From contig JBCDDC010000023.1 in the NCBI GenBank assembly GCA_039180675.1, positions 1 to 64,000 of the forward strand: a DNA stretch of 64,000 nt, read 5' to 3'. Source of the stretch: Thermohalobaculum sp039180675 (GTDB lineage: Bacteria > Pseudomonadota > Alphaproteobacteria > Rhodobacterales > Rhodobacteraceae). Shown here piece by piece: positions 8,154 to 18,600 of the stretch. Made by a program: the position numbers and the translations under genes. The notes beneath the pieces were generated by a model, which was given only the letters and a program-made list of their open reading frames with translations, made no database searches and had not been told where the DNA came from. The stretch's first letter is position 1, and each line of letters opens with the position of its first letter.

Positions 8154-8809
8154 AAGCTACTCTGACCGCCCGATCCCGCCTGCAGCTTTGGCTCGAATTC
8201 GCCCTGCTCTACATCGGCATTCCAGTGCTGATGCTGATGTTCCTCGGCCAATACAGCCTTTTTACAACGGTCTGGCTGCTTGCCGCCGCGTCGATGTTCC
8301 TTCTATGGCGCACGCCGGGGTTCAAGGTTTCCAAGCTGTGGCAGGGGTTTAAGTGGCGTGACCTGCGGATCCTGGCGGCGTTCTCCCTGCTGACCGTGAT
8401 CTGCACATTCTCGACCGTCCTCTTGGTCGTGCCGGAGCGGTTTCTGGACCTTCCGATCAACCGGAGCGGGCTCTGGATCATGATCATGCTGCTCTATCCG
8501 CCTCTGAGCGCATGGCCACAGGAGATCATCTTCCGCACGCTCTTCTTCGAGCGTTATGGAGTCCTGTTTGCAAACGCGAAGGCCCTTATCGCCACTAACG
8601 CAGTGGTCTTCGGGTTCGGGCATCTGTTCTTTCAGAATCCGATCACGATCATCATGACCGGGGCAGCCGGCGCGTTCATGGGCTGGGCCTACTATAAGTC
8701 AGGCTCGCTCTGGCTCGCATGGCTTCTGCATTCGGTCGGCGGCATGATCGTCTTCACCTCCGGCCTCGGCATCTTCTTCTACCATGGGGCCATCGGCGCG
8801 ACGCCTTGA
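8141..8809 (+). CDS. CPBP family intramembrane glutamic endopeptidase-like protein
   Basis: A 222-residue integral membrane protein of the CPBP (Abi/CAAX protease-like) family with about six predicted TM segments. Motif 1 is seen as Q-E-I-I-F-R; the usual paired Glu is Gln-Glu here. Motif 2 is FGHLFF, and motif 3 is a His in LLHSVGG. These fit the family's Glu/His active-site layout, although the first Glu of the canonical EExxxR is replaced by Gln. The start is uncertain among three ATGs inside a palindrome; 8141 is chosen because GAGG lies ten bases upstream. aspS follows after 56 bases. Confidence 0.82.
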   Translation: MRGMQATLTARSRLQLWLEFALLYIGIPVLMLMFLGQYSLFTTVWLLAAASMFLLWRTPGFKVSKLWQGFKWRDLRILAAFSLLTVICTFSTVLLVVPERFLDLPINRSGLWIMIMLLYPPLSAWPQEIIFRTLFFERYGVLFANAKALIATNAVVFGFGHLFFQNPITIIMTGAAGAFMGWAYYKSGSLWLAWLLHSVGGMIVFTSGLGIFFYHGAIGATP

Positions 8810-8865
8810 CTTGACCGGTGGTTCGGGCTCTATGCGGGCCGCACGTCGATCCCCGGGAGCCACCC

Positions 8866-10644
8866 ATGCATATCTACCGCAGCCACACCTGTGCCGAGCT
8901 GACCGCAGCCAATGTGGGTGAGACCGTTCGCCTGTCGGGCTGGGTGAACCGGGTTCGGGACCACGGCGGGATCCTGTTCATCGACCTGCGCGACCATTAC
9001 GGCGTCACCCAGGTGCTGGCGGATCCGGACAGCCCTGTGTTTTCCGAGGTCGAGAAGCTGCGTTCCGAATGGGTTATCCGGATCGACGGCAATGTGATGG
9101 CTCGCGACCCGGACCTGGTGAATTCGAAACTCCCGACGGGAGAGGTCGAGGTGTTCATCCGCGACCTCGAAGTGCTTGGCGCGGCGGAGGAATTGCCCCT
9201 GCCCGTCTTTGGTGATCTGGAGTATCCGGAGGAGACGCGTCTCAAGTACCGCTTCCTCGATCTCCGGCGCGAAAATCTTCATGAAAACATTATCTTGCGA
9301 TCGAAAGTTATCTCGTCGATCCGCCGCCGGATGACCGATCAGGGGTTCATGGAGTACCAGACACCGATCCTGACGGCGTCCTCGCCCGAGGGGGCGCGGG
9401 ACTTTCTGGTGCCCTCCCGCCTGCATCCGGGCAAGATGTACGCGCTGCCCCAGGCGCCGCAGCAGTTCAAGCAGCTCATCATGGTGGCGGGGTTCGACCG
9501 GTATTTCCAGATCGCGCCCTGCTTCCGCGACGAGGACCCGCGGGCGGACCGCTCGCCCGGCGAATTCTACCAGCTCGACATGGAGATGAGCTTCGTCGAG
9601 CAGGAGGACGTGTTTCAGGCCATCGAGCCCGTAATGCGCGGTGTCTTCGAGGAATTCGGCGGCGGACGCCCGGTGACGCAGGAGTTCCCGCGCATCGCCT
9701 ACAAGGACGCTATGCTGTGGTACGGATCCGACAAGCCGGACCTGCGCAACCCATTGAAAATGCAGGTGGTCTCGGAGCATTTCAAAGGCTCGGGCTTCAA
9801 GATCTTCGCCAGCATACTCGAGCAGGAGGGCACCGAGATCCGCGCGATCCCGGCCCCGAAAGGCGGCAGCCGCAAGTTCTGCGACCGGATGAACTCCTTC
9901 GCGCAGAAGGAAGGCTTGCCGGGCATGGGCTACATCTTCTGGCGCGAGGATGGCGGGCAGATGGAAGCCGCCGGGCCGCTCGCCAAAAATATTGGGCCGG
10001 AGCGGACCGAGGCGATCCGTCAACAACTGGGGCTAAATGTCGGCGATGCTGCATTTTTCCTGGGCGGTAAGCCCTCGGCCTTCGAGGCTGTTGCCGGCAA
10101 GGCGCGGGACGTCATCGGCGAGGAGCTTGGCCATACCGAGAAGGACCGGTTCGATTTCTGCTGGATCGTCGACTTCCCGATGTACGAGTACGACGAGGAG
10201 ACCAAGACCCTCGATTTCTCGCACAACCCGTTCTCGATGCCCCAGGGCGGCATGGAGGCGCTGGAGACGCAAGACCCGCTGGGAGTGCTGGGATATCAAT
10301 ACGATATCGTCTGCAACGGGGTTGAGCTTTCCTCCGGCGCGATCCGGAACCACAAGCCCGAGATCATGTACAAGGCCTTCGAGATCGTTGGCCATGACAA
10401 GGCCTTCGTCGATGCGAATTTCGGCGGGATGATCAACGCCTTCAAGTACGGCGCACCACCCCATGGCGGGATCGCGCCCGGCATCGACCGGATCGTCATG
10501 CTGCTGGCGGATGCGGAGAATATCCGCGAGGTCATCATGTTCCCGATGAACCAGCGCGCCGAGGACCTGATGATGCAGGCGCCATCGACACCGACCAACG
10601 AACAGCTCCGCGAACTGGGCCTCAGACTGATCCCGCAGGACTGA
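8866..10644 (+). CDS. aspS: Aspartyl-tRNA synthetase
   Basis: A 592-residue class IIb synthetase that charges tRNA-Asp, and possibly tRNA-Asn in organisms with GatCAB. The OB-fold anticodon domain covers about residues 1-110 (LSGWVNRVRDHGG). The catalytic core has motif 2 in FRDEDPRADR and motif 3 in GIAPGIDRI. The bacterial GAD insertion domain lies in the middle (about 290-420). The ATG at 8866 follows a GGGAG and gives the standard MHxYRSHTC start. Confidence 0.97.
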   Translation: MHIYRSHTCAELTAANVGETVRLSGWVNRVRDHGGILFIDLRDHYGVTQVLADPDSPVFSEVEKLRSEWVIRIDGNVMARDPDLVNSKLPTGEVEVFIRDLEVLGAAEELPLPVFGDLEYPEETRLKYRFLDLRRENLHENIILRSKVISSIRRRMTDQGFMEYQTPILTASSPEGARDFLVPSRLHPGKMYALPQAPQQFKQLIMVAGFDRYFQIAPCFRDEDPRADRSPGEFYQLDMEMSFVEQEDVFQAIEPVMRGVFEEFGGGRPVTQEFPRIAYKDAMLWYGSDKPDLRNPLKMQVVSEHFKGSGFKIFASILEQEGTEIRAIPAPKGGSRKFCDRMNSFAQKEGLPGMGYIFWREDGGQMEAAGPLAKNIGPERTEAIRQQLGLNVGDAAFFLGGKPSAFEAVAGKARDVIGEELGHTEKDRFDFCWIVDFPMYEYDEETKTLDFSHNPFSMPQGGMEALETQDPLGVLGYQYDIVCNGVELSSGAIRNHKPEIMYKAFEIVGHDKAFVDANFGGMINAFKYGAPPHGGIAPGIDRIVMLLADAENIREVIMFPMNQRAEDLMMQAPSTPTNEQLRELGLRLIPQD

Positions 10645-10658
10645 GATCGGGATTTGTC

Positions 10659-10688
10659 GCGAAAAATCGCGCGCACCAGATTTTTCGC
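10659..10688 (+). terminator. Inverted repeat downstream of aspS, possible terminator
   Basis: GCGAAAAATC (10659-10668) and GATTTTTCGC (10679-10688) are perfect 10-base inverted repeats with a 10-base loop, 15 bases after the aspS stop. The T-run lies inside the right arm rather than after it, so termination is plausible but not certain. A protein-binding palindrome is the alternative. The remainder of the 185-base gap shows no gene. Confidence 0.5.
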
Positions 10689-10829
10689 AATCCTGAGACC
10701 GGACAAAGCCGGACTTGAGATCGCGCGAAATAGACAAAACGCGATTTTCTTCGAACTGGCGGTCTTGCCGCGGATAATCCAAGAATGAGACACTCGGGTA
10801 TTCGTTGATCCATTCTGGAGGGCGCCGTG

Positions 10830-11930
10830 ATGACCGGCCTCGTCTATCTCGACATCGCGATCGGTGTTGTCTTCCTGCTTCTGGTCTTCAGTCTTTTCGC
10901 CAGTGCCATACAGGAGGTGATCTCCGGGATCACCGGCTGGCGGGGCAACAATCTCCGCCGCGGGGTGCGTTGGCTGATCGAGGGAACCAGCGATGCGGAC
11001 AAACAGGAAGATTTCAACGCCATCTGGAACTCGCCGCTTATCGAAAGCCTTCACGGACCGGGCTCGCAATTCTCGCTCCTGCTGCAAGGATCGGAGACCA
11101 AACGCGCGCCGTCCTACATCCCGCCAGAGGTCTTCGCCCGGGTGGTCTGGACCATCGTGGCGAAGGAGCGGGACATCACGGAGCTGAATGCGGATGCGAT
11201 TTCAGAACTGGAGACGTCAGACAAGGTCCTCCATCAGCGCCTTGCCGCCGTCCTCCGCGGTCTGGAAGGCGGGGCCGAGGAAGCCGAGGCTGCGATTGCC
11301 AGATGGTATGACACCGCCATGGCGCGGATCAGCGGCTGGTATGTGCGCAACACACGGATGGTCCTGTTCTGGATCGGGCTGGCCCTCGCCGTGTTCACCA
11401 ATACAGACCCGATCCGGTATGCAGGCGAGCTCCGCCAGAACGAAGCGCTCCGCCAGGAAGTGGTCGCGAAGGCAGAGCAGATCGCCGCGCTGAAGGATCT
11501 CGATGCCGTGCGGATGCAGCTTGGTGCAGAGGAGCCCGAGACACCGCCAGAGGATCTCAGCACGCTGACCGAGCAGGTGAAAATGCAAGCCGAGAAGCTG
11601 GCCGGGGAGTTGAACGACATCGAAGCCAGCGGCGGCTGGGCACATTGTGGCGCCTACAACCCCGCGTCTGGTGGTTCGGTGGAGCAGGGTGAGTTCTCCT
11701 TCGCCTGCTTCAAAGCCACGGTGTTTCGCAGTGAGGACATTGCGAACTACGCACCGGGCAAGACGATCCCGAACCCGCTGTTCGGCTGGCTCCTGCTCTC
11801 CTTCGGGGTCATGCTGGGGGCGCAGTTCTGGTTCGACTTGTTGAAGCGCTTCGTCTCGATCCGTTCCGCAGGCGTGTCGCTGGGCAGGAAAGCCAACGAC
11901 GGGAAACCGAACCAGACCACCAACCAGTGA
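10830..11930 (+). CDS. Membrane protein of unknown function
   Basis: A 366-residue protein with an N-terminal TM (about 8-30), a middle TM near residues 177-195 and a C-terminal TM near 317-338. A coiled-coil-like stretch lies between the last two TMs (about 200-265, rich in Ala, Glu, Lys and Leu). The start of the mature loop contains SAIQEVISGITGWRGNNLRRG, which looks like an amphipathic juxtamembrane region. No family is recognised. GGAGGG lies upstream; an overlapping GTG at 10827 is an equally close alternative start. Neighbours (aspS, acetyltransferase) give no functional clue. Confidence 0.78.
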   Translation: MTGLVYLDIAIGVVFLLLVFSLFASAIQEVISGITGWRGNNLRRGVRWLIEGTSDADKQEDFNAIWNSPLIESLHGPGSQFSLLLQGSETKRAPSYIPPEVFARVVWTIVAKERDITELNADAISELETSDKVLHQRLAAVLRGLEGGAEEAEAAIARWYDTAMARISGWYVRNTRMVLFWIGLALAVFTNTDPIRYAGELRQNEALRQEVVAKAEQIAALKDLDAVRMQLGAEEPETPPEDLSTLTEQVKMQAEKLAGELNDIEASGGWAHCGAYNPASGGSVEQGEFSFACFKATVFRSEDIANYAPGKTIPNPLFGWLLLSFGVMLGAQFWFDLLKRFVSIRSAGVSLGRKANDGKPNQTTNQ

Positions 11931-11984
11931 TGGACAACCGCCGCGGATGGGGCATGCTCCGCTCGACTGGAGAATCGACACGAC

Positions 11985-12698
11985 ATGACCCATACGAACC
12001 ATCTCGGCCAGCCGGTCGGCGCCCCGGTGCTTGGCTGGTCCCAGCCCCCGCGCCCGGGCGATCTGACGCTGGAAGGCAGGTTTTGCCGCCTGGAGCGGCT
12101 GGCAGAGCGTCACGGGCCCGATCTGTTCGAGGCGCTGTCGGACGATGCCGAGGGCCGCGTCTTCACCTACATGCCGAACGGGCCGTTCGAGACGCTCGAC
12201 GCCTATATGGCCTGGCTCAGGGCCGAGAAGGACTGCCCCGACCCGCTGCAATTCGCGATCCTGGTCAATGGCAAGGCGGTTGGCACGGCCTCCTACCTGC
12301 GCATCGACCCGAATGCGGGATCCATCGAAGTCGGCTACATTACCTTCTCCCCGCGTCTCCAGCGCACCCCGGCGGCGACGGAGGCGATGTTTCTGATGAT
12401 GAAATGGGCCTTCGAGGCCGGGTACCGCCGCTATGAGTGGAAGTGCAACGCGCTCAACGCCCCGTCGCGCAGTGCGGCCATGCGGCTCGGCCTCTCCTAT
12501 GAAGGCGTGTTCCGGCAGGCGACCATCGTCAAGGGCCACAACCGCGACACCGCCTGGTATGCCGCGATCGACAGCGAATGGCCCTTGCTGAACGCGGCAT
12601 TCGAGAGATGGTTGTCAGAGGAGAATTTCGACCAGCAAGGCCTTCAGCGGCAGTCTCTGAGTGCGCTGACCGAGCCCGTCCTTGTCAGAAAAGGATAG
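11985..12698 (+). CDS. GNAT family N-acetyltransferase (RimJ/RimL-like)
   Basis: A 237-residue GNAT acetyltransferase. The acetyl-CoA-binding fold is seen in the run from VGTASYLRI through EVGYITFSPRLQ to the RxxxxAxxMRLGLSYEGV region typical of RimJ/RimL-type enzymes. This subgroup usually modifies protein N-termini or small molecules; the substrate cannot be inferred. The C-terminus is close to the next gene: the nitroreductase ATG lies 5 bases after this stop, indicating an operon. Confidence 0.88.
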   Translation: MTHTNHLGQPVGAPVLGWSQPPRPGDLTLEGRFCRLERLAERHGPDLFEALSDDAEGRVFTYMPNGPFETLDAYMAWLRAEKDCPDPLQFAILVNGKAVGTASYLRIDPNAGSIEVGYITFSPRLQRTPAATEAMFLMMKWAFEAGYRRYEWKCNALNAPSRSAAMRLGLSYEGVFRQATIVKGHNRDTAWYAAIDSEWPLLNAAFERWLSEENFDQQGLQRQSLSALTEPVLVRKG

Positions 12699-12702
12699 AG
12701 AC

Positions 12703-13275
12703 ATGCTGACCCCCTCCCCCGCCGCGCTGGAGTTTCTGAGCAAACGCCGCTCGGTCACCGCCAAGACGCTGAAGAGCCCCGGACCCGATCGCGCGCAGAT
12801 CGGGGAGTTGCTGGAAATCGCCTCACGGGTGCCGGATCACGGGAAACTGGAGCCCTGGCGCTTCGTCGTGATCGAGCCGGAGGCACAGGCCCGCTATCGC
12901 GACGCGGCTTTGACCCGGCTCGAGGCTCTGGGCCAGGACGAGACCGCGCGCGACAAGGCCGCCGTGATCCTGAGCCATGGCGTGCCGATCGTGGCGGTGA
13001 TCTTCTCGCCGAAACCGTCGCAGAAGATCCCGCTCTGGGAACAGGAGATGGCGGCGGCCTGTGTCTGCCTGAGCCTCGTCAATGCGGGGCTCGCCGCTGG
13101 ATGGGGGGCAAACTGGCTCTCCGGCCCGCTGTGCCGGGACGACGTGTTCCTGACCGGGACCCTGGGTTGTGTAGAAGGGGAATGGGTGCCGGGCTTCATC
13201 CACCTCGGCACCCCGCAGATCGCACCTGCCGAGCGCGACCGGCCCGACACCGAAGCGCTGACCACGTGGCTCTGA
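12703..13275 (+). CDS. Nitroreductase family protein (YdjA-like)
   Basis: A 190-residue FMN-dependent nitroreductase. Typical features are FLSKRRSV near the N-terminus (FMN phosphate contact), RVPDHGKLEPWRF, and GWGANWLSG with the C-terminal family segment GFIHLG. It resembles the short YdjA/Rnfr-type reductases. Substrate unknown. The ATG at 12703 is preferred to the upstream TTG because an AAGGA lies seven bases before it. It forms an operon with the acetyltransferase upstream and the EI24-like gene downstream. Confidence 0.9.
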   Translation: MLTPSPAALEFLSKRRSVTAKTLKSPGPDRAQIGELLEIASRVPDHGKLEPWRFVVIEPEAQARYRDAALTRLEALGQDETARDKAAVILSHGVPIVAVIFSPKPSQKIPLWEQEMAAACVCLSLVNAGLAAGWGANWLSGPLCRDDVFLTGTLGCVEGEWVPGFIHLGTPQIAPAERDRPDTEALTTWL

Positions 13276-13967
13276 TCGGGGACCTCCTGAAGGCGATCGG
13301 CCAGTTGAGCGACCGGCGGTTTCTCGGCGTCCTGCTGACCGCCCTCGGCATCACCATCGCGCTTCTCTTCAGCGTCGCGGCCGGGGCGGCCTGGGCGGTT
13401 GGTTTTCTGCCCGATCCGCTCTTCTCCCTGCCCTGGATCGGAGATGTGAGCCTGCCGCTCACCGGCCTGCAGGGGCTTGCGATCGGCGGCGTGCTGCTCG
13501 CCTCCAGCTTCCTGATGTTCCCGGTGGCGGCGATCTTCGTCGGCCTCTTCCTCGACCGGATCGCCGATGCGGTGGAGGATCGCCACTACCCCGCGCAGAA
13601 GGCAGCGCGCAGCCCGAGCCTGATCGAGGGGCTGAAGGACGGGCTCGGTTTCGCCGGGGTGATGATCCTCGCCAATCTCGCGGCGCTGATCCTCTATGCG
13701 ATGCTCTTCTGGCTCGGCCCGGTGAACGTGCTGATCTTCTGGGCGATGAACGGGTACCTGCTGGGGCGGGAGTTCTTCCAGATGGTGGCGATCCGCCATC
13801 TGCCGCTGGAGCAGGCAGCGGCGCTGCGCAAGCGCAACAGGTTCCGGATCTGGCTCGCGGGCACGCTGATGGCGGTGCCGCTGACGATCCCGGTCCTGAA
13901 CCTGATCATCCCGATCCTGGGGGTTGCGACCGTCACCCACCAGTATCACCGCCTGGCCCGGACCTGA
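13266..13967 (+). CDS. EI24 domain-containing (CysZ-like) membrane protein
   Basis: A 233-residue integral membrane protein of the EI24/CysZ superfamily, with about four to five TM segments, including a long Ala/Leu-rich hydrophobic stretch at residues 20-45 and another at 65-95. The segment NVLIFWAMNGYLLGREFF is typical of bacterial EI24 proteins. CysZ members import sulfate, but this branch is not assigned. No ATG is available. The GTG at 13266, overlapping the nitroreductase end by 10 bases, is the likeliest start; a weaker CTG lies 6 bases on. Confidence 0.82.
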   Translation: MALIGDLLKAIGQLSDRRFLGVLLTALGITIALLFSVAAGAAWAVGFLPDPLFSLPWIGDVSLPLTGLQGLAIGGVLLASSFLMFPVAAIFVGLFLDRIADAVEDRHYPAQKAARSPSLIEGLKDGLGFAGVMILANLAALILYAMLFWLGPVNVLIFWAMNGYLLGREFFQMVAIRHLPLEQAAALRKRNRFRIWLAGTLMAVPLTIPVLNLIIPILGVATVTHQYHRLART

Positions 13968-14029
13968 GCACCCGACGCCCAAGCCCGCAGCCGCGATCGG
14001 CCCGGACGGGGCGATCGCGGGGATCTTGC

Positions 14030-14049
14030 ATCGCCCGCTTGCGGGCGAT
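14030..14049. terminator. Hairpin between convergent genes
   Basis: ATCGCCCGC (14030-14038) and GCGGGCGAT (14041-14049) form a perfect 9-bp stem with a TT loop, between the EI24-like gene and the convergent DUF1467 gene. No T-run follows on either strand. It may act as a transcription barrier for both genes or be a short palindromic repeat. Confidence 0.45.
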
Positions 14050-14058
14050 TCCGCCAGG

Positions 14059-14331
14059 CTAGCGCTGGCTCGGGGGCACCACGATCGAAAGGTCGCTGAG
14101 CGAGACCAGACGGTATTCGATCACCGAATAGACGATGGCGAAGACCACTATCGTCACCGCCGTGGTCAGAAGCGCCTTGAAGCGCAGTTTCGCGTCCACC
14201 GGCGCGCTCGCCGGGGTGCCGGGCACGATCTTTCCGTCCTCCGCCTGGCTCTTCTGCCAGAGCGGATTGACCATATAGAAGACCATCGCCCAGATGACCG
14301 CGAACAGGACCATGGCCGAGGTGATCGACAT
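14059..14331 (-). CDS. DUF1467 family membrane protein
   Basis: A 90-residue protein with two TM segments (about 4-24 and 52-75) typical of the alphaproteobacterial DUF1467 family. The conserved FAVIWxMVFYxVNPL-like start is present. Function unknown. Its ATG at 14331 overlaps the stop of the methylmalonyl-CoA epimerase gene in TGAGATG, so the two are translationally coupled. In many alphaproteobacteria the same two genes are neighbours, which suggests a conserved but unexplained link. Confidence 0.88.
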   Translation of the reverse strand: MSITSAMVLFAVIWAMVFYMVNPLWQKSQAEDGKIVPGTPASAPVDAKLRFKALLTTAVTIVVFAIVYSVIEYRLVSLSDLSIVVPPSQR

Positions 14332-14332
14332 C

Positions 14333-14737
<405 letters not shown>

Positions 14738-14834
14738 GCAAAACTCCTTCCCGGTTGCCCCCGCTTAGCCGGGCGGGCCGGGCCGGGCAAGGCCGTCTGC
14801 GTCGCAGTCTAGGTTTTCGCCCGCCCCCGGACTA

Positions 14835-15107
14835 TCAGCGCTCCCGCCCCGGGCTGCTGGAGCCCCGGAAGGCGCCCTGCTCGATCCGGTCAGGGTTCAC
14901 GCCGCGCAGCGGCACGCCGAGGATGCGCCGCGGCAGCACGGCCCGCCTGGTGTCAGGTTCGAAATCCCTCCGCGGCTGGAAATCCGAGCGCTGCTGGGAG
15001 AAGATCGCGTCCAGCCGCTCCTGCTGATCGTCCACCGGGCTCTGGGCGCGGGCCTCGAGCCCGAAGGCGAGCGTGATGGCAAAACCGATCGCGAGCAGAG
15101 GTTTCAT
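14835..15107 (-). CDS. Small secreted protein A, related to 15285-15554
   Basis: A 90-residue protein with a Sec-type signal peptide (about 1-22, ending AEARAQ-like before SPVDD). The mature part contains QQERLDAIFSQQRS and then an Arg-rich, Pro-containing tail. GGAGA precedes the ATG. The QxRLDxIxxQxRS motif recurs in the next gene upstream on this strand, so the two appear to be diverged paralogues. No known domain; probable periplasmic location. Confidence 0.68.
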   Translation of the reverse strand: MKPLLAIGFAITLAFGLEARAQSPVDDQQERLDAIFSQQRSDFQPRRDFEPDTRRAVLPRRILGVPLRGVNPDRIEQGAFRGSSSPGRER

Positions 15108-15284
15108 CGGGGGGTCTCCTTGCGGCGGGGGCGCGCCCGTTTTGCGTCACATAATCGATATGGGTGCAAACGAACAGAGAGAAGGCGCAGGAACGGGTCC
15201 TGCGCCTCTCACTTGCTGGTCGGGAGGGGAAGGATCGCTGGCCCGGGATGGGCCAACCCCAACTGGCTGGATCCGTCAAATTCC

Positions 15285-15554
15285 TCAGCGGCCAGCGCGG
15301 CCGTTGGAGCCGAAGACCCGCACGCCGTCATGGCCCTTGGAGTCGCCGGAGCTGAAGCTGAAATCGCCGAAAGTGCGCGAGAAGAAGTTGCCGGACCGGT
15401 CCGAGCTGACCTGCCGGGTCTCACCCTTCGAGCTGCGCTCCTGCGCGATGATGTTGTCGAGCTTGGCACGCTGGTTGACGACGGTGCTTTCGGCCTGCGC
15501 AACTCCGGTCAGTGCGGTTGCTGCAATGGCGGTGGCTACAATGAGCTTTTTCAT
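15285..15554 (-). CDS. Small secreted protein B, related to 14835-15107
   Basis: An 89-residue protein with a clear signal peptide (MKKLIVATAIAATALTGVAQA). The mature region starts ESTVVNQRAKLDNI and continues IAQERSS, followed by a Gly/Ser/Phe-rich tail. CAGGAG is just upstream of the ATG at 15554. The LDxIxxQxRS core matches the neighbouring secreted protein. It lies between that gene and dnaE, all on the minus strand. Function unknown. Confidence 0.72.
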   Translation of the reverse strand: MKKLIVATAIAATALTGVAQAESTVVNQRAKLDNIIAQERSSKGETRQVSSDRSGNFFSRTFGDFSFSSGDSKGHDGVRVFGSNGRAGR

Positions 15555-15680
15555 GACGATCTCCTGTTCGGGTCTCTGTGTCTGAACAGCAGATGGGCAG
15601 CCGCCGCTTGGATAACAATCAACTCCAGCGCACAGGTCTGTGAAACAGATTTCAACAATCACTGGGGCGGTTTAGGGCGC

Positions 15681-18600
15681 TCAGAACTCCTCGACATGGC
15701 AGACGCCGGGGGCCGCCTTAATCGCGCCCCGCATCTCCGGGCCCAGCATCCAGGTGCCGGGCAGCGCGATCTCGACCTCGCTGCCATGCTCCTCGGCATC
15801 GAAGACCAGATGGACCGGCCCCTGCCCCTTCAGCCGCTTGGCCGCTGGCGCCTGAAGCCGCGCCTTGATCGAGGGCATCGCCTCCGGTCCGTCGATATAG
15901 ACGCGCAGGCCTATGGTGCCCGCATCCTCGACCACATCGTCGATATGCTGGGCACCGCGCAGCATGAGACGCCCGCCTTCCTCGTCCATCTCCACATGGA
16001 GGACGAGGTTGGTGCCGGGGATCAGCTTGTCCTCCGCCTCCGCCAGCACGTCGGAGAAGGCCATCACCTCATAAGCGCCCGATATATCGGAAAAGCCGAT
16101 GAAGGCGAAGCGGGTGCCGCGCGCGGATTTGCGGTACTGGATCGCGGCCAACGTGCCCGCGATCCGCCCCGCCCCGCCCCGGCTGGCAAAGGCCTGGTGG
16201 CTGAGGATCCGCTTGCGCATGAGCGCGCCCTCGTAATCCTGCAGCGGGTGACCGGAGAGGTAGAAGCCGATGGCCGCGTGCTCCTCACGCAGGCGATCGG
16301 TGGGCAGCCAGTCCTCGGACCGCGAGAGCCGGGGCGGCGGCAGGGCCTCGTCATCGCCACCGAAGAGCGAGACCTGGGAGGAGCGTTTCTCCTCATGGGT
16401 CGCTGCGGAATAATCGACCAAGGCGTCGATCGAGTCGAACACGCGGCGCCGGTTCGACTCCAACCCATCGAACGCGCCGGCACGGGCCAGCATCTCCATC
16501 GGGCGTTTGCCGATTGACTTGAGATCTACCCGGCGGGCGAAGTCGAAAAGACTGGCATAGGGGCCATCTGCACGGCCCGCGACGATCATCTGCATCGCCT
16601 CGGTGCCGACATTCTTCAGCGCGCCGAGGGCATAGAGGATCTGCCCGTCCTTCACCGTGAACTTGGACTCAGAGCCATTCACGCAGGGTGGCGCGATTGG
16701 GATCTCCATCCGCCGGGCCTCTTGGACGAAGATGTTCAACTTTTCCGTGAGATGCAGGTCGAGGTTCATGACGGCGGCCATGAACTCCACCGGGTGGTTC
16801 GCCTTCAGCCAGGCGGTCTGGTAGCTGACCAGCGCGTAGGCGGCCGCGTGGGATTTGTTGAAGCCGTAATTGGCGAACTTGTCGAGGAGGTTCCAGACCT
16901 CATCTGCCTTCCTAGCCTCGACCCCGTTCTCCTTGGCGCCCTTCAGGAATTTGGGTTTCTCGGCATCCATCGCCTCCTGAATCTTCTTGCCCATGGCACG
17001 ACGGAGCATATCGGCGCCGCCGAGGGAGTAGTTCGCCATGACCTGGGCGATCTGCATCACCTGTTCCTGATAGACGATGATGCCCTGGGTCTCGTCGAGC
17101 AGCGGGTCGATCAGGGGGTGAATGGATTCGCGCGGCTCGCGGTTGTTCTTAACGTTGCAGAATTTCGGGATGTTCTCCATCGGGCCCGGGCGGTAGAGGG
17201 CGACGAGTGCCACGATGTCCTCTAGACAGGTCGGCTGCATCTGCTCGAGCGCCGAGCGCATGCCCGCCGATTCCACCTGGAAAACGCCGATCGTCTTGGC
17301 GCTGCCATAGAGGTCGTAGGTCGCCTTGTCCTCGAGATCGATGGTCGAGATATCGAGATCGACCCCGCGCAGTTTCAGAAGATCGACGGCGTTCTGGATC
17401 ACGGTCAGGGTCTTGAGCCCGAGGAAGTCGAACTTCACCAACCCCGCCGGTTCGACCCATTTCATGTTGTACTGGGTCGCGGGCATGTCGGAGCGCGGGT
17501 CCTGGTAGAGGGGCACCAGTTCGACCAGCGGTCGGTCGCCGATCACCACACCGGCGGCGTGCGTGGAGGCGTTGCGTAGCAGCCCTTCGACCTTCTCGGC
17601 GATATCCAGCATCGTGGCGACGACTTCCTCGCGCCTAGCCTCCTCCTCGATCCGGGGCTCTTCCTTACGGGCCTTGGCGATGGAGACGGGTTTGACGCCC
17701 TCCACCGGGATCAGTTTCGAGATCCGGTCGGCGGCGGAGTAGGACATCTGGAGGACCCGGCCGACGTCGCGGACGGCAGCCTTGGAGAGCAATCCGCCGA
17801 AGGTGATGATCTGGGCCACCCGGTCGCGGCCGTATTTCTCCTGCACATACTGGATCACCTCCTCGCGCCGGTCCTGGCAGAAGTCGATGTCGAAATCGGG
17901 CATCGAGATCCGCTCGGGGTTCAGGAAGCGCTCGAACAGGAGGTTGTAGCGGAGCGGGTCGAGGTCGGTGATGGTGAGCGCGTAGGCGACAAGCGAGCCC
18001 GCGCCGGAGCCCCGCCCGGGGCCGACGGGGATGTCCTGCGCCTTCGCCCACTGGATGAAATCGGCGACGATCAGGAAGTAGCCGGGGAAGCCCATGCCCT
18101 CGATGACGCCAAGCTCGAATTCGAGGCGTTGCTCGTATTCCTCGACCGGGGCCGCGGGGTCGATGATGGCAAGGCGCTCCTTGAGCCCGTCGCGTGACTG
18201 GCGGCGAAGCTCCTCGACCTCGTCATCGGCGAACTTCGGCAGGATCGGGTCGTGGCAGCGCGGGCGGATGGCGCAGCGGCGAGCGATTTCCACCGTGTTT
18301 TCAATCGCCTCAGGCAGGTCGCTGAAAAGCGTCACCATCTGATCCTGCGATTTGAGATAGTGCTCCGGTGTCAACATCCGCCGGTCGCTCTCGTTCACAT
18401 AACGGCTGTCGCCGATGCAGAGGAGCGCGTCATGCGCCTCGAACATTTCGGGCCTGTCGAAGAAGACCTCGTTGGTGGCGACAAGCGGCAGTTCGAGATC
18501 GTAGGCGAGGTCGATGAGGCCCGGTTCGGTCGCCTCCTCCTCGGGCGTGCGCAGCGTGCCGTCGCGGCCGTGGCGCTGAAGCTCGATGTAGAGCCTATCC

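Noticed and set aside
15120..16517. Long plus-strand open frame opposite dnaE
   Set aside because: It is antisense to a clear dnaE coding region, and its residue content (His, Arg, Gly and Ala rich, no domain) is typical of a GC-rich shadow frame.
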